DNA of 64,000 bases, taken from assembly GCA_026120185.1 (NCBI GenBank), contig JANUWF010001176.1, positions 6,085,501 to 6,149,500 of the forward strand, given 5' to 3'. The stretch comes from Voacanga thouarsii (lineage: Eukaryota; Streptophyta; Magnoliopsida; Gentianales; Apocynaceae). The position numbers were made by a program, and so were the translations under genes. This document shows, piece after piece, positions 36,263-47,896 of the stretch; positions within the stretch are counted from its first letter, which is position 1; every line of letters starts with the position of its first letter. The notes below the pieces were generated by a model. It saw nothing but the letters and a program-made list of their open reading frames with translations. It was not told where the DNA came from and searched no databases.

Positions 36263-36508
36263 CAATATCATGAAAGTTTGAATTTTGTTGATTTAACCAT
36301 ATAAATATGTAAATAGGTAAAAATGCACAATTGTTCTTTTCGCAAAAAGATGCCATCTTTTGTAACTTATGTATCTGTGTATACCCTTCTAACTTAACCT
36401 ACTAACGTTGACTATATTCTATTGACTAACTTTGTAATCTTTTAATTTTGTTGTAAGCATGAATCCTATTATCTAACTCGCTTCTTATCTTTTCTACGTG
36501 TTATCCTT

Positions 36509-37555
36509 GGTACATGACCAGAAAATTCGAAGGTGAGATAGTCGATTTTGACCCTGAAATCGAAAGGACACTATCAAAGATCCGCCGGACAATCTAAAGG
36601 AACTTGATTGTCGACATGGATGGTGCTCAAAATAACAATGCTGGGAATAATAGGAGGGTTATGGATGATTTTGTGAAACCTGTAATCTCGGGCACAGGCT
36701 CGAGTATCACTAGGCCTAGGGTGGACGCGAATAATTTTGAAATAAAGCCTAATATTATCTAGATGGTCCAAAACATGGTTTAATTTGATGGGCTACCTGA
36801 AGAAGATCCTAATGCCCACTTAGCCAGCTTCCTTGAAATTTGTGATACTTTCAAAATGAATGGTGTTTTTGAGGATGCCATAAAGTTAAGATTTTTTCCT
36901 TTTTCTTTGTTAGGATAAAGCCAAATCTTGGTTAAAGTCTTTACCTACAGGTTCCATCACTGTTTGGAATGCCCTAGCAGAAAAATTTTTGGCCAAATAT
37001 TTCCCTCCTGCTAGGACAGTTAAACTTAGGAACGAGATATTTGCCTTCCAACAATTAGATTCTGAGCCCTTATATGAAAGTTGGGAGAGATTCAAGGAAA
37101 TGTTAAGAAAATACCCACACCATGGATTTGAGCTAAGAATGCAGATGCTCATCTTCTTGAATGGCCTCATGTATACAACACGTCAAGTGGTGGACTCTTC
37201 TGCAGGGGGTTCTATCAATCATAAGACCTCAGAACAGGTATTTGATTTTATTAAAAATTTAGCTTCTAATAACTACTCTTGGGGAAGTACATGGTCTAGA
37301 GCTTGTGTGCAAGGAGTACATAAAGTGGATGTTATGGTAGCATTGGAGGCTAAGGTGGATACCTTGACTCAGAAGATGGAACAAATGGTGATGCCTCAAG
37401 GCCAGGTATTGAACGTAAGTTGTGATTTCTGTGGAGAGGGGCACCTAAATCATGAATGCCAAAATATGGGTTCACTCCAAGAAACCACGGAACAAGCGGC
37501 CTTTGTAGGTAATGTCTGTCCAGGTAACAACCCTTATAACTCTACTATGGAGTAG
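36509..37555 (+). pseudogene. Athila/Tat-like Gag of the TR-GAG element, one frameshift and stops
   Basis: The N-terminus reads MTRKFEGEIVDFDPEIERTL, with a near match at 53434. The capsid-like part includes [20 protein letters not shown], then a stop and frame change near 36880. A clean 188-codon frame from 36989 follows, with KYFPPARTVKLRNEI, ESWERFKEMLRKYPHHG and NGLMYTTRQVVDSSAGG. These match the retrotransposon gag family. A CCHC knuckle CDFCGEGHLNHEC follows. The protein would form particles packaging element RNA. Nothing of pol follows, so replication would depend on another element. Confidence 0.85.
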
Positions 37556-39450
37556 CAATGGGCTGAATGGAGGCAACAGTTTTTGGGACAACATGGTGGT
37601 TAGGGCATTTTCGTACCTGCTGATGATAATGATGAGGAGGATTGAGCTGATTGTTCCACATTTTCTCTTATTGTTCACTCTTGTTTTTCCTTTATCTTTT
37701 CATGTCTTTTCTAGTTAGTTCTTGCTTACTTTTCTTCATTGGTACTATTTTCTTTCTTTAGTTTTTGTTTTCTAGTTTTTATGCTTTGGTGTGCTCTTTT
37801 GTATTTGTCTTTATAGGTACTTTGCCAATGCCTCATTCGTTAGGAATTCAACTCTTGTACAGTAAATTGCACAATGAATGGAAGTATTGTCTTTCATATC
37901 TCTTCTCCTTTATATTTTTGGTCAAATGGCATTGTTTATTTCTTGTTCTATTTATTTGGCCATTGAGGACAATGTCCAGTTTAAGTGTGAGGGAATGGTT
38001 TGATTGAAAATTCTTCTATGCATCATTCTTTTATCCTTTATCTTTCTTATAAGTCAAAATTTTCAAAATTTTGCTAATTTTCTTTGAAATTTCAAGCTAT
38101 ATTTTTAATGAATGTCTTTATGATAGATTATAGAGCATATATTCTATATCATTTATGGCTTATGCATGACTTTTTGCATGCACTTGGACTAAGTAGTTCT
38201 TAATCATATGCTTTGCATTGTTCTTAAACCTATTTTTACACTAAAATTCATTGAGCATTCTAGAACTTACTCGAATACCTCTCAAGGCGAAATAGGAAAG
38301 ACATTCATGATTTAACTTAGGGATGACGGTAATAAGCCTTTTTTGGATAGTTTGAGCTTTTCAAGCCTACCTATTTGATATTATCCCTAGTGCCTATTTT
38401 GAGCCTGAATTGATAATTTCTTTTTTAAAACCCATTGTCATACTTTGTCTATTGTTTTCTTTCTAAGAGTTTGAATAATTCTTCCAAATCTTTGATTGCT
38501 CTTGATGGATAAAAGTGCATGTAAGAGAAAGTTGAGGGAGAATACTTGGAGAAAGATCATGACTTGTAACTATTAGTCATGCATTAATAGTTGTGTTGAG
38601 CAGGTAAAAAAAAAAAAAAAAGAGAAAGAAAAAGAAAGGTTGAAAACAAGAAAAGAAAACTAAAAAGCTACTAGGAAAGATGGAAAGAGAGAAACTGAGA
38701 AAGAAAAGAACAGCAGTAGTGAAAAACAAAAAAAGAGAGAAAAGAAAGAAAAGAGAAAAATTGAAAGAAAAATCACAAGAGGAATGGTGATTGAGCTGTA
38801 AAAGTTGAGTTTATATCAAGTCCTTGACACCATTGCTGAAAATTCACGTGATCTTGTGAAAAAAATAGAGAAGAGTTGATGAAGAAGTTGAAAAAAAGAG
38901 AGAAAATGCAAGATTTGCTTGAGTTAAACTGTAATTGCTAAACAATGTTATGGGTGTTGATTGATTTGGGAGTAGGAGAGCAAGAAGAGTTTGGAATTTC
39001 TTGATACATCTTGCTTATCCTTTTCTTGCGGACTCTCATCTTCTTTGATAGTTGATTTTCCAATATCCTTCATTTGATAAGCCATATTACAAGCCTCTAG
39101 CCTTACATTACAAGCTTGAAAATCCTACTCGACCTAAGTAGAATCATGATATGTCTCGAATTAGTGAAGAAAGTGTATGAAAAGTAAGCTTATAGAATGC
39201 ATATTCTTTTTGAACTAAATTCTTTTCAATGGTTTGAGAATATTATTAAGTATTGGGATGGTTCTACTAAGTTACTATTCACTTACACAAGTCTTCCATT
39301 TGTTATGAAAGATGTAGTAAGCATGTGTTTTATGTTCTTGAATGAAGAAGGCACTAGAGATATCGTTTTGGAATTGATTTGAGTGATTTATCAACCCTTA
39401 TGTTTTTCTTACTTGTCTTTGATACTTATCTTGGGGACAAGCAAAGAGCT
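37556..39450 (+). other. Non-coding 3' internal region of the TR-GAG element
   Basis: CT-rich and T-rich at first. A polypurine-like copy at 37966-37995 (GAGGACAATG...AAGTGTGAGGGA) resembles the true tract at 39451. A long GA-rich purine stretch runs from 38608 to 38770. No gene is supported; the frames at 37765-38007 and 39197-39382 lack any recognisable motif. Confidence 0.6.
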
Positions 39451-39463
39451 AAGTGTGGGGGAA
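39451..39463 (+). promoter_or_regulatory. 3' polypurine tract of the TR-GAG element
   Basis: AAGTGTGGGGGAA directly before the 3' LTR. Confidence 0.8.
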
Positions 39464-39465
39464 TA

Positions 39466-41054
39466 TGATAGGGCCTAAATTAGTCATATTTTTATTAGTT
39501 ATTTGAGGCTCTTTTGTGATATATTCTGTTCAATAACTAGTTATATTCCTTCATATTTTAGATTTTACCATTGGAAAGGTATTTTGTGTATTATTTCAGA
39601 TTGGAGCAAAGCAAAAACGTCGCAAAATAGAATAGAGGTAGCGCCGGCTAGGATAGAGGAACCAGTGCCGGCCATGTGCTGTTTGCACACACTTTGAGGT
39701 GATGAAAAATTGTTAAAACAGGACCAAAACAAAACCAAACCGGCGCTGGCTCTAGCGGCCAAGACGGCACCGGCTGTACTCTGGACAACATTGTGGGGAA
39801 ATCAAGAAAAATTTGCAAACGATTGAAGAAATAGAACACAATTAGCACCGGCTCCAGCAGCCAAGGCGGCGTTAGTTGTGCCCTGAAGATAAAGTGGAAC
39901 TTTGATTTTTGCCTGCGGTTTTTGGTAATCTGCAAAATTTTAGTATCTTCCTACTTCTACTCGGTCAAGAACCTTACACCAACGTGTTTAGGCACTTCCT
40001 AAACCTATAAATAGATGAAAAACACAAGAGAAATGGGAGAATTCATAGAGCATAACAGAAAATCACTCAAATCAAAGGAGGAATTCTTCAATTTAAGGAG
40101 GTGCACAATGTAGAGACTTAGGTATATTTTAGAGTGCATTACCAATATTTTCTTGAGATAAATAAATCAATGAGGATTGTGCAAGAGAGTCTACAAAGGA
40201 AGAAGAAGGAGGCTTGTTTATGAGTACTTTCTTTTACTTTGTTTTCTTTTTCTTGAACAATGATGTGTTAATTGTTTTATTGTAATTTGACATTGTTTTA
40301 GGTATTCATGATTTTTAGAGTTATTTGATCTTTTGATTAATTGATTATTATTCTTGGTATTTAATTACGTGTGCTTATTATAAGATTAATTGGTCGTTTC
40401 TTTCCATTAACTTATTAGACCAAAGGAGTTGATAGTAGTCTCAATTCATTGATTTCATATTTATTGACTATTAACTTACTAGACCAAGGGGGTTAATTGC
40501 TGAGGACTGAGTAATTAAAGGTTAATTGATGTCTGCTAGGCCAAGGATTCATTGATTAATTTCATACTTTAAATTTTTCAGACCAAGGAAATTTAATTAA
40601 GGACTGTGTTTAATACATCTTTTGGGTGAATTAGTTGAGACAGACCAAGTGATACTAATTTATCTAAAAGATAGTGATTTCATGGATTGACCAAAGAGTG
40701 AATCTATCTTAATCCTTTATGATGCCAAGAGAATGATTGAATACTTTAAGATAATATTTGTCAAAATAATGGTTTAAGTTACATACTTCTCCATCCTTGA
40801 CATGTATATTTTATTTTATTTTATTTTATTTTCCTTTTTATTCTTTTTCACTTTATTGAGTCGGTTAAACAATAAAAGAAAAGTGATTAATGCATACTTG
40901 TTCCTGGAGGATCGACACTCGTTTGAACCCTATGCTCTGTTAATGATGAGTACGCTTACTCATATGTGTAATTTGGGGTTAACATTTTAATTTAAACTTG
41001 ATTGGGAATGTGTTTATTTTTATATGATTTTTATACCCAAATAAATATGCATCA
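39466..41054 (+). repeat. 3' LTR of the TR-GAG element
   Basis: Complete set of six palindromic hexamers at 39640, 39664, 39742, 39766, 39844 and 39868: spacing 24 within pairs and exactly 102 between pairs. TATAAATA at 40006-40013, 138 bp after the last hexamer. Confidence 0.9.
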
Positions 41055-42286
41055 GCATCCTTAAAAAATTTCATGCTCTACCAAATAGATGTCAAAAGTG
41101 CATTCCTAAATGGTTTATTGATGAGGAAGTATATGTTGAACAACCTCCTGGTTTTATTCATGAGCACTTTTCAAATCACGTTTTCCAGCTTTCTAATGCT
41201 CTTTATAGATTAAAGCAAGCTCCAAGAGCTTGGTATGAAAGATTTAGTGGCTTCTTGATTTCAAAAGATTTTCCTAGAGGCTTGATTGATACCACATTGT
41301 TCATCAAATCTGATAATTCTTGTGATTTATTAATTGTTTAAATTTATGTTGATGATATCATTTTTGGTGCTACTAACGACTCTCTGTGCAAGATATTTGC
41401 TAAGACTATGTAGCAAGAATTCGAAATTAGTATGATGAGAGAACTAAATTTCTTCCTCGGATTGCAAATTAAGCAAACAAATGATGGGATCTTCATTAAT
41501 TAAGCTAAGTACGCCAAGGAGTTGTTCAAAAGGTTTGGAATAAATGAAGCAAAAGAAATTAGCAAATCTATGAGTACTTCTATAAAACTTGATTAAGATG
41601 AAAAGGGCAAGAAAGTAGATGAACATAAGTATAGAGGTATGATCTGAAGTCTACTTTATCTTACTGCTAGCCGACCGGACATTATGTTTTCAGTATGTTT
41701 TTGTGCTCGTTTTCAATCTTGTCCAAAGGAATCACATCTATGTGCAGTAAAACGCATACTCTGATATCTAATTGCCACATATGATTATGACTTATGGTAT
41801 CCTCACACTAGTATATTTGATCTTATAGGATACACTGATGCAGATTATGCAGGCTGTAAAGTTAAAAGAAAAAGTACTAGTAGCCATTGTCAATTTCTTG
41901 GACACTCTCTTGTGTCATGGCATAATAAAAAGCAGGCGTATGTATCCTTATCCACCACTGAGGCTGAATACATTGCAATCAGCAGTTGTTGTGCTCAAAT
42001 TTTGTAGATGAAGAATACATTACTAGAATTTAGTATTAACTTTAATTGCGTGCCTATATTGTGTGATAATACAAGTGCTATCAATTTGACAAAAAATCCT
42101 ATTCAACATTTTAGGACAAAGCATATAGAAGTTAAATATCATTTTATCTAAGATCATGTGCTCAAAGGCGATATGTGTATTGAATATATTTCAACAGTTG
42201 AACAACTTGCAGATATCTTCACTAAACCTCTAGCTGAGGAAAGATTCAACAATATGAGAAGAGGTTTGGGAATTACAAAAATCTGA
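41055..42286 (+). pseudogene. Copia pol, second part: RT and RNase H
   Basis: Resumes with LYQIDVKSAFLNG and continues with LYRLKQAPRAWYERF, IYVDDIIFGA (the YVDD active site), FFLGLQIKQTNDGIF, YLTASRPDIMFSV, then RNase H motifs GYTDADYAGC, WHNKKQAYVSLSTTEAEYIA and LCDNTSAINLTKNP. It ends ADIFTKPLAEERFNNMRRGL with a TGA at 42284-42286. Several in-frame stops are present (for example before IYVDD and at 41410). It joins 31340-34580 when the TR-GAG element is removed. Confidence 0.9.
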
Positions 42287-42716
42287 TAACTAACCATGTG
42301 GCATAAGTCTTCTTTATGTAGGATCTGTGAAGAAAAATGTTTTTGAAACAGTGTTTGTATCCAAACGCACCAACATATGATTTGGACGTAGTATTTGAAT
42401 CTAAATCCCTCATCCAAAATGAATTTCAAGAAAACACTTTTTTGGATGAAAATTTCGGATTAGGTCTAGTTCTAAAACATTCTTTAATATTTTTCCTTAT
42501 TCTGATTTTTGAATTTCAAAAAATTGATTTGCGCGTCTTTCTAAACTTCTGTGAAAAACTTATCTTTTCAATGCACTTTATATCACATTACTCAAGACAT
42601 TTAAAGCACTCTGATTTTTCTCTCAAAACCCTTGTAACCGATTCTTCCAAAAATTATCTATGTTCTTTTTCTTCAAAAATCGACAGTCCAAAAAGAGAAA
42701 AGCCCTAATCTTACTG

Positions 42717-44143
42717 ATGGCAAAGGCAAAATCTTCTGCTCCAAAATCAAAGAAGGGGCACAAAACATCTCCAAAGATGAAGAAAGAGAGTTCAGTTTCA
42801 AGCAAGAGAAAAGGGAAAGAAGTTTCTCCTCAACCGGACTTCTTGGCATCTCACTACGATTCATCAGAGTCTTCTTTGGAACAAATGAGTTCTAAAAATT
42901 AGGTACTTTGCTTCATTGACTCTAAATACAAAACTGATTATAATGACTGGGTGTTAAGGAACAGAATGGTTATCTCTAGTTATCGTGCTAATCCTTCAGC
43001 TTTTCTAAATCTTTCAAATGTTTTGGATATGTTTGAACACATTGGATGGGGTAGTTTACTGTCTATTTATTCACTCTTCTTGTCTGGGGATTTTATGCTA
43101 ATTTAAGAAAAGGTCGTCTTGAAGAAACTGAGGGTGGTTTCATGATTCGTTGGTATGTGTCAAGGGTGAAAGGCAATAACATTGAGTTTGATCATTGTTT
43201 GTTAAATAGGATATGTGATGTGAGGGATGCTAGAATTCAGTACTTTGAGTTGAATAAATTTCTTGAAGGAAATGATATTTTTGTTTTAAAAAATTTTGAG
43301 GAAATCTTCACTGGAGGGAAGAATTTTGGAAACTCTGAAAATAGAAGCACAAAGTGGCTTAGTGGGGTTGGAAGAATTATGCACCATATGGTGTCTACCA
43401 TGGTGGTACCAAGCTATGGACATAAGACCTTCATAAGCATTTTGCAAATGGTAATCATGTTGGCCCTAGCTGAGGGTAGGCAGATAAATTTCGGGTTTTT
43501 AGCTACAAAATTGATATTGCAATCAAGGAACACTTCAAGTAAAGCTCTGCCTTATGGAAATTTATTGTCCAGAGTGTTTAGTTATTTTCAAATTGATTTA
43601 AATTAAGTTCCCAGTGATTCATCAAAGATAAATGTTTACAGTTTTGATTCATTTGAAAGAATGGGTTATGTGAGAGTAAATAATGAATGGAAACTACTGA
43701 GAGACACTATAGGAAAGGAAAGAGAAAATTTGATGAAAATCAAAGAAGAAGGAAAGTTTGTTCCTAGTGCAGGAACAAAGAGAAAATTTGATGATGATCC
43801 TCGGGAAGAATTTTCTGCTAAGGGGAAAGAAAAAGATGCAGGCTTATCTGAGAGTATACTGGATGCCATCAACTCTCTAGCTGTGAAATTGGATATTCAC
43901 AGCTCTGAACTTCATAGTCTTGGAAATAGAATATCTACAGTTGAAATGACTGCAAATGCTAATGCACCAGTATCTTTCCCAACATTATTTACTCAAGAAA
44001 AGGAAGAACCTATCTTGGAGAAAGAATTTGATCTGCCTGTTGCAAAGGAAGAACATGCTCCTGAGCAAGCTCAGAAAACATCTTTGATTAAGAAAACAGT
44101 AGCAACTTCTGCTTCTCTTAAACCAAAATCATTTGGAAAGTGA
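42717..44143 (+). pseudogene. Extra ORF of the Copia element: FYANL-type 'putative plant transposon protein'
   Basis: Begins MAKAKSSAPKSKKGHKTS, a lysine- and serine-rich N-terminus. After a stop at 42900 and a frame change near 43090 it reads WGFYANLRKGRLEETEGG, IRWYVSRVKGNNIEFDHCLL and, later, RIMHHMVSTMVVPSYGHKTF then ALAEGRQINFG. This FYANL...VKG..I.FD pattern and the following helix-rich block match the plant family annotated as putative plant transposon protein (I believe Pfam Transposase_32), whose function is unknown. A stop at 43604 splits off a C-terminal part with a basic segment and heptad-like leucines (about 43860-43950). Its place after RNase H corresponds to the env-like ORF of Sireviruses. 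No transmembrane segment is visible. Confidence 0.7.
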
Positions 44144-45577
44144 CAGAAGTACATTGTGGTAAAGAGAAAATCCATCAGAATTGCGGGGCAACACTCTAAG
44201 AAGGATGCTAGTTCAAAAGTTGAAACCATTAATATCTCATAAGCAGATCTATTGGGCAGAATGATACTCTGATGCTATCTCTCAAACAATTTACTTTCTG
44301 CAAATTGAAGAATTTATCTTTCTATTTTTAGATTATGCCTTGGGATAATTGTTGATACTTCGGGATAATTGTTTATTTTCTGCACATTCCTTAAATTATG
44401 CCTATTTCCTATCTATCTATCTATATTCTGCATATTTTTTTCTACTCACTTTCTAATATTCTTTTTTTTTTAATGGATGATAAATAAGGAGTAAAGATTA
44501 GGCTATTAGGCTATAAACTGTATGAATGACTGATATATGGAAAAGCTGTATGAATGACTGATATATGAAAAAGCTTGGAAATTAGGCTATGGAAAAGTCT
44601 GGGAGATTAGGCTACAAACTATATAAATGACTGATATATGGAAATGACTGGGATATGGCTGATATATGGGTTAAGACCGATCGATATGAACTATTACATG
44701 AAGTTATGACTGATATGAAGTAATCTGAAATGCATGAATAACTTGTGATATGAATTGATATTAGAATGATATAATCTGATATGATATATGATACTATTCT
44801 AGAAACTGTTTGATTTACTGGATATAATTATTGACAAATGATTGAAAGTTTCCACTTGGATTATTAGGATAATTTCCGACTATAAGGTTGATTTAATGAA
44901 CTGTTTGATAATCAACTTATGGTCACTCAAAAATCCGAAGGTATCTTTGAGACTAAATATGGTTATGATTCTGTGAAGAAATCAAAAATTCAGTTATATG
45001 GATTGTTTAAACATTTTTTGAAAGATTGAAAAATCCATTATTTAAGCGCATTGTGTCAAGGGGAGTTTTGGACTCATGTTTTTCTTGATCCAAACAAATC
45101 TTCTTCTAAGAAGTCATACTGAATTGAGAACATACCTTTTGGACATCCAAAACCTGTATCCAAAATGTATTTCTGAAAAAGACTCGTTTCATACATACTT
45201 GCACAACTGTTTTGGACATACGTTTTGGACGTGCAAAATTTAATTTTCTGCTCTTTCTTCTCATTTTGAAATATTCATATAGGCAAATATTAAGGGGGAG
45301 AATCTTATCATATAACTTTCCTACTATATCTTCTTTATAATTATATGGAATAATCAAGAGATGGAAGGAAGGAGGATGTGGAGGTAAGTTAGGCCATAGG
45401 CTTATTAAACCATATTTGTGAGTATTTGCTTTAATTTTCTTTATCTTAAACTCATAAGCATTCTTTGAGTCTTATAATGAGAGATTACATTTCAATGAAA
45501 AATATTCCTATTTTTCTCTGTCTAACATGTTCTTATTACACATACAATTTTTTTTTTATCAAGTTTGTCATCACTCT
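44144..45577 (+). other. Non-coding 3' region of the Copia element
   Basis: Contains irregular repeats of TGAATGACTGATATATGG at about 44520-44720 and, at 45136-45240, several TTTTGGACA and CCAAAAC motifs in both orientations, some forming short palindromes. No gene is supported. Confidence 0.6.
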
Positions 45578-45589
45578 AAAAGGGGGAGA
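45578..45589 (+). promoter_or_regulatory. 3' polypurine tract of the Copia element
   Basis: AAAAGGGGGAGA immediately before the 3' LTR. Confidence 0.85.
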
Positions 45590-45590
45590 T

Positions 45591-46847
45591 TATTAGCCCT
45601 AAGGGCTTTCTCCTATGTTTTAACTTATGACAAACATTGATGTGAACTAACTTGTGTAATTTATATGTGATAGGACATATTTGACCTCTGTTCTTCTAAG
45701 GCATTCAGATATGATTATTTGGCAACTCTTCAGTAATTGAATTCAGGAATTGAAGATCAAAAGAAAGATCAAATTATATGGAGTTACATACCTAGAAGTC
45801 CTTATAAGAAGAACTTTAGGCTAAGAAGTGTTATTAAGATATTTCTATTATTTCCTATGTCTCTTTACCTTTTGATTCAATTGATTTTACCTTGAAGCAT
45901 ACAAAGAAGTAGATTTCAATGTTTTGAAAATCTCAGAATTTTGGATTGAGTAGTTTGAATGAATCTGCATCCAAAAGATTCGTCCAAAATCCTGTAAACT
46001 GTGTTGAAATGTTTCTGCCTAAAAAAGTGCCATTTTGGACTTATCTTTTGGATGCATCATCGTCCGAAACCTAAGTCCAAAATACGGACAATTTTAACAT
46101 AAAAATTATAGCCATTTTTATAGCCGTTGGCACTTCACTTTTTGGCTCTATAAATAGCCTCTAAGCAAGATTAGACACAAGATTTTTAAAACATTCTTCT
46201 AAGAAACACTATTGCTCAATGTTTTCAAAAATCTCCTTTTATCAAGTGCTTCAAAGTGAATTTATATTGTGTCAAAGGTAAAAGTATTTATACTTTGTAT
46301 CTTAGTGAACATCTTCTTAAATAAGTGAGCTTTTACTGTTCTATTGATATTCAATCTCCTTTGTAGTACAATGTTAAATTGTAAAACCCAGTTGGAGTGA
46401 GCCTTGATTGGTGAATGTATCAAGGTTATGGTGTAAAACCTAGTTGGGGGTGAACTTTGATGTGATTGTTTGATTGAGAGGTTTTGGAAAACTTAATGTG
46501 GTGATATTCTCTTGTATATGATACAATTTGATTTCATTAAGTGGAGTAAATGAAATTTGGTTGAAAATCCTTAAGTGTGAGCTTAAGATAGTGGATGTAG
46601 ATCTTGGTAGATCGAACCACTATATATTCTGTGTCTCATTTCTTTTCGTTATTCATTTACTGCTTTGTGTTTTTTTCTTTGTCTGAATCTGGATATATAT
46701 CAAAGAGTTCTTGGATAGCTTTTTTTTTTGTTACCATAAAGTCGGTCCAAGCAACTTAATGATCATCATTATTCTGTATATCAGATAAGTCAATTTTTTT
46801 TTTTAGCTTGCCAAAAATCTTATTCACCCACCCTCTAATATTTTTCA
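45591..46847 (+). repeat. 3' LTR of the Copia element
   Basis: Matches the two parts of the 5' LTR. The first two bases are TA where the 5' LTR has TG, a single transition. TATAAATA at 46149-46156. Confidence 0.88.
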
Positions 46848-46852
46848 ATTTC

Positions 46853-47274
46853 TTATCTAATATTGCCTCCTTGAGCTTCTAGTATTATTCTTGTGATTGA
46901 TTGAGTCATCCATTTCTTGAAATTTTTAGCTAAAAACTTGTTTGTTAGAGGTGCCCAACAAGTTTTTGTTGAAATTTTCTTAAGACCCCTAATTGGAAAA
47001 TCTTTTGATTTTTGGTAGAATCACTTAGTTGGACTAGATTCTTAGCTATTGGGGAGATTTGGGATTGAACAAGAAGGTTTTTAAGTGTTGAGAAAAAGGC
47101 AAGAGGATAATATTATCATCAAAAGAGTTAAAATAGAATAAACACAAGCGTGGATTAATTTGAGAGTAAACACTCAGGGGAGTGAAAGTGAGTGCCTATT
47201 TCTTTCTTGACCACTTTCTTGCAGGTTAATATTCTTGAAAGCCTCGAATGATGTCTTAAGGAGAACCCTAAAAC
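46853..47274 (+). other. Second part of the Reina-like leader
   Basis: Non-coding sequence between the Copia insertion and the gag start at 47275. Confidence 0.5.
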
Positions 47275-47896
47275 ATGTTAGCCACCATCCTGGCTAGGAT
47301 TGAGAAATAAGAGAGGAAGATCCAAGATTTGCGGAGAGGCTTCACAGAGCTACAAATCAATCAAGGGCAAGCTTTCACAGTTGCTCAAGGAAGGGGACAA
47401 AGGCTACAAGAAGCTCTAAGAGAAGAGATGAAGCTAATTATACACCCCCATTCCATGCATAACAAGGTGAAGAATGGAATGAGAACTCCCTTAGAGGATT
47501 TTAACAAGCTCTTATGAGATAAGAGAGACATAGCATGAGAGGAGGAATAGGTAGGGTTCTTAGGAATGGTTGAAATAATCTAAAAGGATTAGAAAGAGAT
47601 TTTGAGAGAGTTGATGAATGGAATGAAAGGGAACACAGAGATGTCTATAGGAAACAAAATAAAGGATGGGACAATAGAGGATGTAGAAGAGAGGGAAATG
47701 AAGAAGAGAGAGAGTCGAACTATATTAAAATAAAAGTGCCCATATTCTATGAAAGAGTGATCCCAAATCCTATTTTGAGTGGGAGAGCAAGATAGAAATA
47801 TTCTTTGAGTGCTATACCTATAGTAAAAGATCAAAGACGAGGTTAGCTATTTTGGAATTTTTAGAGTATGCCATAGTGTGGTGAGAGCAAGTTAGT
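47275..47896 (+). pseudogene. Reina-like gypsy Gag, first part
   Basis: The frame opens at MLATILARIEK and includes KIQDLRRGFTELQINQG. It continues to KSYFEWESKIEIFFECY and LAILEFLEYAIVW, which correspond to the capsid region of Reina-like Gag. Stops are frequent. The frame is cut in the capsid by the solo LTR at 47897 and resumes at 49442. Confidence 0.75.

Larger units (their letters stand above)
34581..41054 (+). mobile_element. Gag-only LTR element (TR-GAG type, tRNA-Asp primed), inside the Copia RT gene
   Basis: LTRs of about 1.58 kb flank 3.3 kb with a gag-like gene but no protease, RT or integrase. It begins TGATAGGACC and ends ATGCATCA. Flanks ACATC (34576-34580) and GCATC (41055-41059) form a 5-bp duplication with one transition, and removing the element restores the Copia RT. 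Non-autonomous elements with only gag have been described in plants as TR-GAG. Gag and the primer site place it near Athila/Tat gypsy elements. The two LTRs are visibly very similar, so it is a fairly recent insertion compared with its host. Confidence 0.9.
25633..46847 (+). mobile_element. Ty1/copia element of Sirevirus type, with two nested insertions
   Basis: The LTRs begin TGTTAGCCCTAAGGGC and end TTCA. Flanking GTTTC (25628-25632) and ATTTC (46848-46852) are a 5-bp duplication with one transition. The order of parts is LTR, initiator-Met primer site, gag with two CCHC knuckles, protease, integrase, RT, RNase H, an extra ORF, polypurine tract, LTR. Domain order and the extra ORF between RNase H and 3' LTR fit Sireviruses (SIRE/Maximus). 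A solo LTR lies in the 5' LTR and a gag-only element lies in the RT. Many stops make it inactive. Confidence 0.9.

Noticed and set aside
42337..42708. 123-codon frame just before the Copia accessory ORF
   Set aside because: It overlaps the non-coding gap after RNase H and runs out of frame into the start of the accessory ORF. No motif.
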